NCBI GenBank assembly: GCA_916700875.1
Contig: CAKAKS010000001.1
Span: forward strand, 9,921,741 to 9,985,740
DNA length: 64,000 nucleotides
Source: Sebastes aleutianus
Lineage: Eukaryota; Chordata; Actinopteri; Perciformes; Sebastidae
Direction: 5' to 3'
Positions within the stretch are counted from its first letter, which is position 1. Each line of letters begins with the position of its first letter. Shown here piece by piece: positions 59,901 to 64,000 of this stretch. The translations under genes were made by a program, and so were the position numbers. The notes below the pieces were generated by a model. That model saw nothing but the letters and a program-made list of their open reading frames with translations. It made no database searches and was not told the DNA's origin.

Positions 59901-62847
59901 CCGTCGGACCCATCATCTACATTAAGAGCCGTACATCGTGCCCTGACAGCATGTTCTATGGAGCCAGTGACTATGGTAGGTTTCGCTGTTTGATTACTGC
60001 CTTCACTTTTACCTTCTAAGCTCCTATTGATATATCTTAGTTGAAGAAAAACTGGAAAAAAAGATAAAAATGCCCTCTCAGGTTTAAACACTGGTCTATA
60101 AATAACACTGGATCCTCCAGCAAGCCAGGTTTAATATCCAGTTTCCTGAGAGACTCTCTAAAGTCAGTGTCAGTGGGGTAGCTCAACGATTAATGGAAAG
60201 GCTTTCTTCTCTTTTGTATCACTTCAGCTCTAACTTTGTTATTGGCTATATCAACTGACCTCTTCAAAGCAAAAGAAGGCATATGATTTTAGCTTTTTTT
60301 TTTTTATTGGAAACCTTCAGGGATAAACACAAATGATGTAAAGCTGTTTCAACTTCTTCACAGACCTCGACTATGTCCACGCCCAGTGCTGTGGCAGTTT
60401 TGTTGCAAGTACAGTGTACTTTGCCATCTACTGTGCTGCCATGAATAACAGGCCCAGGGTCTACTCCAGAATCATCCTGCCAGGTAACACACACCTTGTC
60501 ATTACATTTTGAGACACTCCTTACAGACTGTTTCTGTTTTCAACTACTTCACCCCTCTCAATCTCTGGGACGCCATCATCTCTGTCGCAAAGAGTCTTTC
60601 CCCAGTCCACTGTTTTGTGCAATAATTCATAGTGTATATTTTTTATAAAGTGTGTATTTATTTGCATATAGTGTGTATTTCTTTTCAGCTGCTCCTTGAA
60701 CTGCCTTTCTTTTATTTTATAAAGCTGTCTCCGAGAGCAGCCTGGTCTCACCAAATGGCGTATGACTGACATGCCAATTTCTTAAGTCATTTTGCGTGCT
60801 ATCACAACGCCCTTCTTGCTTTTGGTGTTTCATTTCACACCATGTATTCTCTACTGACTCCAATGTAAACCAATCCACATGAATATGCTACGCTCAGAGC
60901 TAGTGATGTAATATAAAAAGTGACAGGGGAGGTGAATGGTTCAAACTAACATAGGACTTTAAACCAGGAGACCAGTATTCTAGTCCCATGTGAAACCCAA
61001 AGTTGCTTATTTTAAAGTTACATCAGTTACGTTTGTGACATGTTTTCCGGCTTATGTTATGTTGTTTACGTACATATTTTACTTCGTTTATGTACTTATT
61101 TTGAGCCCAACCATAATGTTTTTTCTAAACCTAACTAAGTGGTTTTGTTGCCTAAACATAACATGACCATTTCACTTTAACGACTCAGCGTTAAATGACA
61201 TGTGAAAAGCCGTGTCACAACGTTAACCCTTTGGTGTGAAATGACACGCAAAAAGCTTAAAATGTGTATCATGAATGTACTTAAAATGTACGTGCTATTT
61301 ATACATCAGTCCCATGAGATCACATTGCAGAGAGATGCGTACAAGATTTCCAATGTGCCTGTACTGCCCTGTAGCTGTGCAAATGACAATAAATGTAGAA
61401 TTTAATAATTTAAATTTAAACTGCTTTACAGAGTTACTACTTAATTAGATGCACCCGTCCATTCTAAATGCATTCAATAATGATGACACTGTCAGTTAGG
61501 TGTTGATTCAACTGGAAATGTTCAAGTCATTTCACCCTGCAGGTATTTGATGTATAGCCTGAGCCCATGTGCTCTACATAGTCAGACATACTAGTCGTTC
61601 CCAAACTGGGGATCAGGACGCCCCAAGTGATCCACAAGATCAATCTGAAGGGTCACAAGATCACTGCAAAAATATCCCTCCTACAAGGAGTATGTCTTGT
61701 CTGTAACTAAAATCTGCAAGCGCAGTTAGAATATTTCTTCTTCTTTCCAATGTGTATCGGTTCAATGAATCACTTGTTCATTCTAGAGTAGCAACTCTAG
61801 AATACCATCTTTTTTCTCTTGTTTGGCGATTACTAAGAAAATTAGTTTTGGAATGTATTTACAGACAGAAATGATTTGATAAGATAAATGCTGTTTTTTC
61901 TTGCCAAGTACTGGATACTTTCACCTCTTCAGGCCACTAATACCCACTCAAATGAACTGTTTAAAAAGGAAATCTGCTCATCAGACCATAACCTGTGATG
62001 TTGGGCAACAAGCCGTAAGCCAAAAAAAGTTGTGAACCCTGTGTCCCAGAGTGGTGTAGACACAGGTTCCCACATGTCTAAACCACAAGCTGCTGCCTCT
62101 GAGTTGGCATCTGATCTATCAGACTGTTGAGCTTAGACAGGTAGTCTTAAAAACTACAGCAGGGGTCCTGGCTATAGAATGACACCATTTTTCACCAGCT
62201 GATTTATCTCTGTGATCCACTAAGCTGTCATGCACCAGGAACCACCGGAGTGTTTAATAGTAGCTCCAGTCCGACTCCAACCAAGACTAAGGAAGATGAA
62301 GTGCAGCAGCTTCCTTTGCCAAGCTGCATGTGCAAACACATCCACTCAGGGGATCGTTGGATGTGTTAATTCAGGGAAAACTACTGGGGGCCAAACACTC
62401 CAGCTCAAAGCTGGCATGCAGTGTGGCTTAGATCTGTCCTCAGGTTGTTGGGTGGGCTATAGAGTCATGGCGCTAGGAAGCTTGACCACTGTGTCCACAC
62501 ATTTACAGTTAATCACTGAAAATGAGCCACTCTTCAATTTGTCATCCACTTACCAATTCCTGTAGCTGTTTAATTGTGTGCATATAAAAGTGAATAAATG
62601 CCTTCATTCAGTTCCTGACACCTCTTCTATCTTAATTTGTTTTTCTACTTGAACATACCTACTGTACCTACACTGTGAGCTCTTACTCGATTATCTGCTG
62701 TGTATTTGACTCAAACACAAGTACACTCTTGTGTCCTTTTGCTCTTCAGCTTTATTGTCTGGATTGATGTGGGTATTGGCCACATACTGCTGGTTCCTGG
62801 CAAATAACTACTTGAGTGCGGTCATTACCTTCCCTATTGTCGCCGCA
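56769..62847 (+). CDS. tmem144: tmem144: transmembrane protein 144, DMT-superfamily transporter-like; 3' end outside window
   Basis: Coding exons: 56825-56936, 57035-57157, 57584-57683, 58153-58230, 58378-58456, 58680-58759, 59857-59975, 60364-60483 and 62750-62847. They sum to 909 nt, or 303 residues, in frame across eight GT-AG introns. The protein aligns along its whole length with vertebrate TMEM144 (human 345 residues): YGSNFVPIK (23-31), KFYPFAMLGGVIWATGN, GLGLGTLIWGS, GWASSRFGWFG, GLLYGS-GPIIYIK, DLDYVHA and ATYCWFLANNYLSAV. About nine of the ten helices are present. An internal duplication is visible, with YGSNFVPIK in the first half and YGSSVGPIIYIK in the second, as in the DMT fold. 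It is a predicted carbohydrate/solute transporter of internal membranes; no substrate is established. The last exon(s), beginning GPG in other vertebrates, lie beyond 64000. Confidence 0.95.
56787..56828 (+). promoter_or_regulatory. Upstream ORF overlapping the tmem144 start codon (ATGA)
   Basis: An ATG at 56787 opens a 13-residue frame (MLELATWKHLIST) whose TGA at 56826-56828 overlaps the main ATG at 56825-56827. It lies on the same exon if the acceptor at 56768 is used. Such an arrangement could lower translation or allow reinitiation; that function is inference. Confidence 0.5.
57035..57157 (+). CDS. tmem144: tmem144 coding exon 2
   Basis: Encodes residues 38-78: MFFQWVYCASIWVVSM (helix 2), then SPKFYPFAMLGGVIWATG (start of helix 3). 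Flanked by TTCCAG and GTATTA; the codon for glycine is split at both ends. Confidence 0.95.
57262..57325. other. Intronic inverted repeat (17-bp arms, 30-nt loop) in tmem144
   Basis: The left arm 57262-57278 (GGACGGCAGCAGATGGA) and right arm 57309-57325 (TCCATCTGCTGCAGTCC) pair with one mismatch. It lies in the 426-bp second coding-region intron (57158-57583). The rest of that intron is unremarkable. Confidence 0.8.
57584..57683 (+). CDS. tmem144: tmem144 coding exon 3
   Basis: Encodes residues 79-111: NIAAVPIVKAIGLGLGTL and IWGSSSLLMGWASS (helices 3-4). Flanked by CTACAG and GTGAGT. Very close to the family consensus. Confidence 0.96.
57730..57840. mobile_element. Fragment of repeat family B in a tmem144 intron
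   Basis: Carries the family-B pieces GGTTTCACACGGAACACAAA and CGGTCTCCTGGATGAAA, matching the segment at 17463-17506. Both ends of the element are missing. Confidence 0.5.
58153..58230 (+). CDS. tmem144: tmem144 coding exon 4
   Basis: Encodes RFGWFGDAQDVSRPILNY and CGAGLCLLS, the loop and first part of helix 5. Flanked by CCACAG and GTAAAC. Short exon; both boundary codons are split. Confidence 0.94.
58378..58456 (+). CDS. tmem144: tmem144 coding exon 5
   Basis: Encodes SGLIFFFVKTDVALH then PNSESIPLLLDR, i.e. the end of helix 5 and the start of the large central loop. Flanked by TTCCAG and GTGAGC. Confidence 0.93.
58680..58759 (+). CDS. tmem144: tmem144 coding exon 6
   Basis: Encodes the variable central loop: RTNSSSYGSSSEFWID then VIGPKTRRF. 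Flanked by CTGCAG and GTGAGC. The exon reads open only in this phase, and the split valine (GT|A) joins it to the conserved GCLLAV of the next exon. A serine-rich stretch separates the two halves of the transporter. Confidence 0.88.
59195..59660. mobile_element. Repeat family B copy in tmem144 intron 6
   Basis: Starts with the family terminus CAACCTGGTCTCACTC. It continues with GGGTGGGTCAA-like, CAGGACTTTCACCC, GTCAACGT, CCATGATCTTTTCCTAA, GTGGTTTTGTTGCCTAAACG and GAAGTTTATTTTGAAAAG blocks shared with the copies at 14955 and 60739. It is a non-autonomous DNA transposon of a type abundant in percomorph genomes. Confidence 0.65.
59857..59975 (+). CDS. tmem144: tmem144 coding exon 7
   Basis: Encodes GCLLAVMSGLLYGSSVGP then IIYIKSRTSCPDSMFYGASDY, covering helix 6 and the following loop. 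Flanked by CATTAG and GTAGGT. The YGSSVGPIIYIK motif is the second-half counterpart of YGSNFVPIK in the first half. Confidence 0.95.
60364..60483 (+). CDS. tmem144: tmem144 coding exon 8
   Basis: Encodes DLDYVHAQCCGSFVAST then VYFAIYCAAMNNRPRVYS and RIILPG (helix 7 and loop). Flanked by TTCACAG and GTAACA. Confidence 0.95.
60739..61329. mobile_element. Repeat family B copy, near full length, in tmem144 intron 8
   Basis: Begins GCCTGGTCTCACCAAATGG and ends TCCCATGAGATCACATTGC, so the termini are imperfect inverted repeats (GGTCTCA / TGAGATC). The interior has the family blocks TCCCATGTGAAACCCAAAGT, ACCATAATGTTTTTTC and GTGGTTTTGTTGCCTAAACA. It sits in the 2.27-kb intron between the exons ending at 60483 and starting at 62750. 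Confidence 0.7.
61592..62041. mobile_element. Degenerate element with GTTCCCAAACT / GAACC termini
   Basis: Starts near GTCGTTCCCAAACTGGGGAT and ends AAAAAGTTGTGAACCCTG, imperfect inverted termini typical of a common fish hAT-like MITE. Internal blocks such as GGGTCACAAGATCACTGC support this. No clear target duplication remains. Confidence 0.55.
62750..62847 (+). CDS. tmem144: tmem144 coding exon 9 (last one in window)
   Basis: Encodes ALLSGLMWVLATYCWFLANN then YLSAVITFPIVAA (helices 8-9). Flanked by CTTCAG and GTAAGT. The frame is closed at the exon end (phase 0), and the next expected residues, GPG, are not found before 64000. Confidence 0.95.
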
Positions 62848-62996
62848 GTAAGTACATCACTTCCTGACAGCTGAATGGGCTGGGTAATCGAAATACTGTC
62901 CGTTTGCCACCACGTGGACTGAACAGTCTGTGAATCTTCAATTTGAATCTGTCAGTGTTGAGAGAGAAACTTTTCTTTGGTAGAAGTTGTGCACAA

Positions 62997-63710
62997 AACT
63001 TTGGTATTTTTCAACCTGGACCCTACTTTCCCCTGTTTTTGTGTCTAACTGACTAATAACAACAACAATTTCTGAAATTGAGGGAGAGCGCTGTAAACGG
63101 CAGATGCTCACAGGCTGCAATATGGTGCGATTGGGGCAAGCTGGCATTGTCATTTACGTCCACTAATAGTGCTTGTTTTCGCCATGACAGGCTGTGATTG
63201 TTATTTAAATGTCTGACATTATGGAAAGACTCTCGCTCGAGGAAAAGTCTTGGTGACGTGTTGCCGGAAGACAACGGTGGAATAGTGGAATACATCCATG
63301 GTGGATGATTGCTTGCAGAGTTTGTTGTGCTGGAGTACAGAAAGCGTCGCTTAGTGTTGATCTTAAATGTCATGGCTGAATATTCAGATGATTTCCACAA
63401 TGTGGATGAGGTCTTGGAAGCTGATGGCTGCCCAAACAAACAAACCAGATCAAGCGAAAGGTAAGGTCCTTTCCATAATGTTGTCAGACACTTATAATAA
63501 CAATCTGAGCCTGTCAGTGGCAAAACAAGCACTTTTAGTGAACCCAACATTAAATTGATGCTGCTCACTTGCTCTCGCACCTCATTTCACTGCTTTCGGT
63601 TACAGCGTTATCCCTCAATACTGGACCAATTTCAAAAATGTTTGTCCCCATTAGTCACTTAGACATAAAAACTTGGGAAAATAGGGTCCAGGTTGTAAAA
63701 TACCAAAGTT
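62997..63710. mobile_element. Long-TIR element (about 240-bp arms) in tmem144 intron 9
   Basis: The left arm from 62997 (AACTTTGGTATTTTTCAACC then TGGACCCTACTTTCCCC) is the reverse complement of the right arm ending at 63710 (GGTCCAGGTTGTAAAATACC then AAAGTT). A second pair of blocks lies at 63160-63232 (TAATAGTGCTTGTTTTCGCC, GACATTATGGAAAGA) and 63466-63543 (TTTCCATAATG, AAACAAGCACTTTTAGTG). The arms are about 240 bp each around a central 230 bp that carries an exon-like ORF. Long TIRs like these suggest an ISL2EU/Harbinger-like or related fold-back element; the superfamily is inference. Confidence 0.75.
63372..63460 (+). pseudogene. Relic first coding exon of a transposon gene
   Basis: An ATG opens MAEYSDDFHNVDEVLEADGC then PNKQTRSSER, 29 complete codons plus two bases, and is followed at once by the splice donor GTAAGG at 63461. 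The right inverted-repeat arm starts a few bases later. The rest of the gene is gone, so this is a deletion derivative. No function is assigned; the acidic N-terminus does not identify a family. Confidence 0.45.
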
Positions 63711-64000
63711 AAATTTAAAGGGTAACACGTCTACATCCCTCTATAGTCTGAACTCATTAAGGACACTCAGATGTCCAGCTGCAAACTTGAGCAGACCAGC
63801 ATGATAAATGTGTCAGTTCAGAAAGAAATTTGCTAGTCGTATCCATCCATGCATAATTTATCTGTTGAGATTTTGAGATGTCTATCTCTGATTGTGATGT
63901 TGCTCTGGTAGTGCTGCTACAGGAACGTGTCCAGAATTAGGTATTAGGATTCATCCTCTGGGGACTGAAGAAATTGAGCCATTAGTTTTCAATAAAGTTT

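Larger units (their letters stand above)
62848..64000 (+). other. tmem144 intron 9 (incomplete)
   Basis: Intron beginning GTAAGT at 62848. No exon encoding the expected C-terminal GPG-FIAAMWG-type segment is seen before the window ends. Apart from the long-TIR element, the remaining sequence is AT-rich and featureless. Confidence 0.8.

Overview
The window is vertebrate genomic DNA, almost certainly from a percomorph teleost fish. Three things support this: multi-exon genes with GT-AG introns, two proteins that align end to end with the vertebrate families GASK1B (FAM198B) and TMEM144, and a dense set of miniature inverted-repeat elements and SINEs of the kinds common in spiny-rayed fishes. 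I see no prokaryotic, viral or CRISPR-type feature.

Region 1 to about 46.8 kb is gene-poor intergenic DNA. Long open frames here look like chance, low complexity or repeat sequence. It holds (i) non-autonomous DNA transposons with visible terminal inverted repeats, for example 5712-6074 with an 8-bp target-site duplication, 7099-7648, the inverted pair 26565-26988 / 33549-33980, and a complex fold-back at 29006-29995; (ii) a tRNA-derived SINE at 44906-45143; (iii) microsatellites; and (iv) a few GC-richer, non-repetitive blocks (11.9, 14.5, 18.6, 19.2, 27.6, 39.6, 45.6 kb) that could be conserved regulatory elements or unannotated non-coding exons. In the human genome the side of GASK1B facing away from TMEM144 is likewise a gene desert, so this is an expected landscape.

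Region 47.4-54.3 kb (minus strand) is a complete four-exon gene, gask1b, encoding a 504-residue Golgi type II membrane protein. Region 56.8 kb to the right edge (plus strand) is tmem144, a ten-helix transporter-like protein of the drug/metabolite transporter (DMT) superfamily. Nine coding exons (303 residues) are visible and the last exon(s), about 42-46 residues, lie beyond the window. The genes are head to head, with 2.5 kb between their start codons. That interval contains a 238-bp tandem duplication and a hAT-like element carrying a long (ATT)n tract. The same head-to-head neighbourhood is known in human chromosome 4q, which supports assigning orthology to GASK1B rather than its paralogue GASK1A.

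The introns of both genes carry more repeats. The most notable is a 714-bp long-inverted-repeat element in tmem144 intron 10 that seems to retain the first coding exon and splice donor of a lost transposon gene. No novel multi-gene system is evident. The points most worth follow-up are the short upstream ORF ending in ATGA at the tmem144 start, the exon-like block at 27.6 kb, the fold-back repeats, and the intronic hairpin at 57.26 kb.
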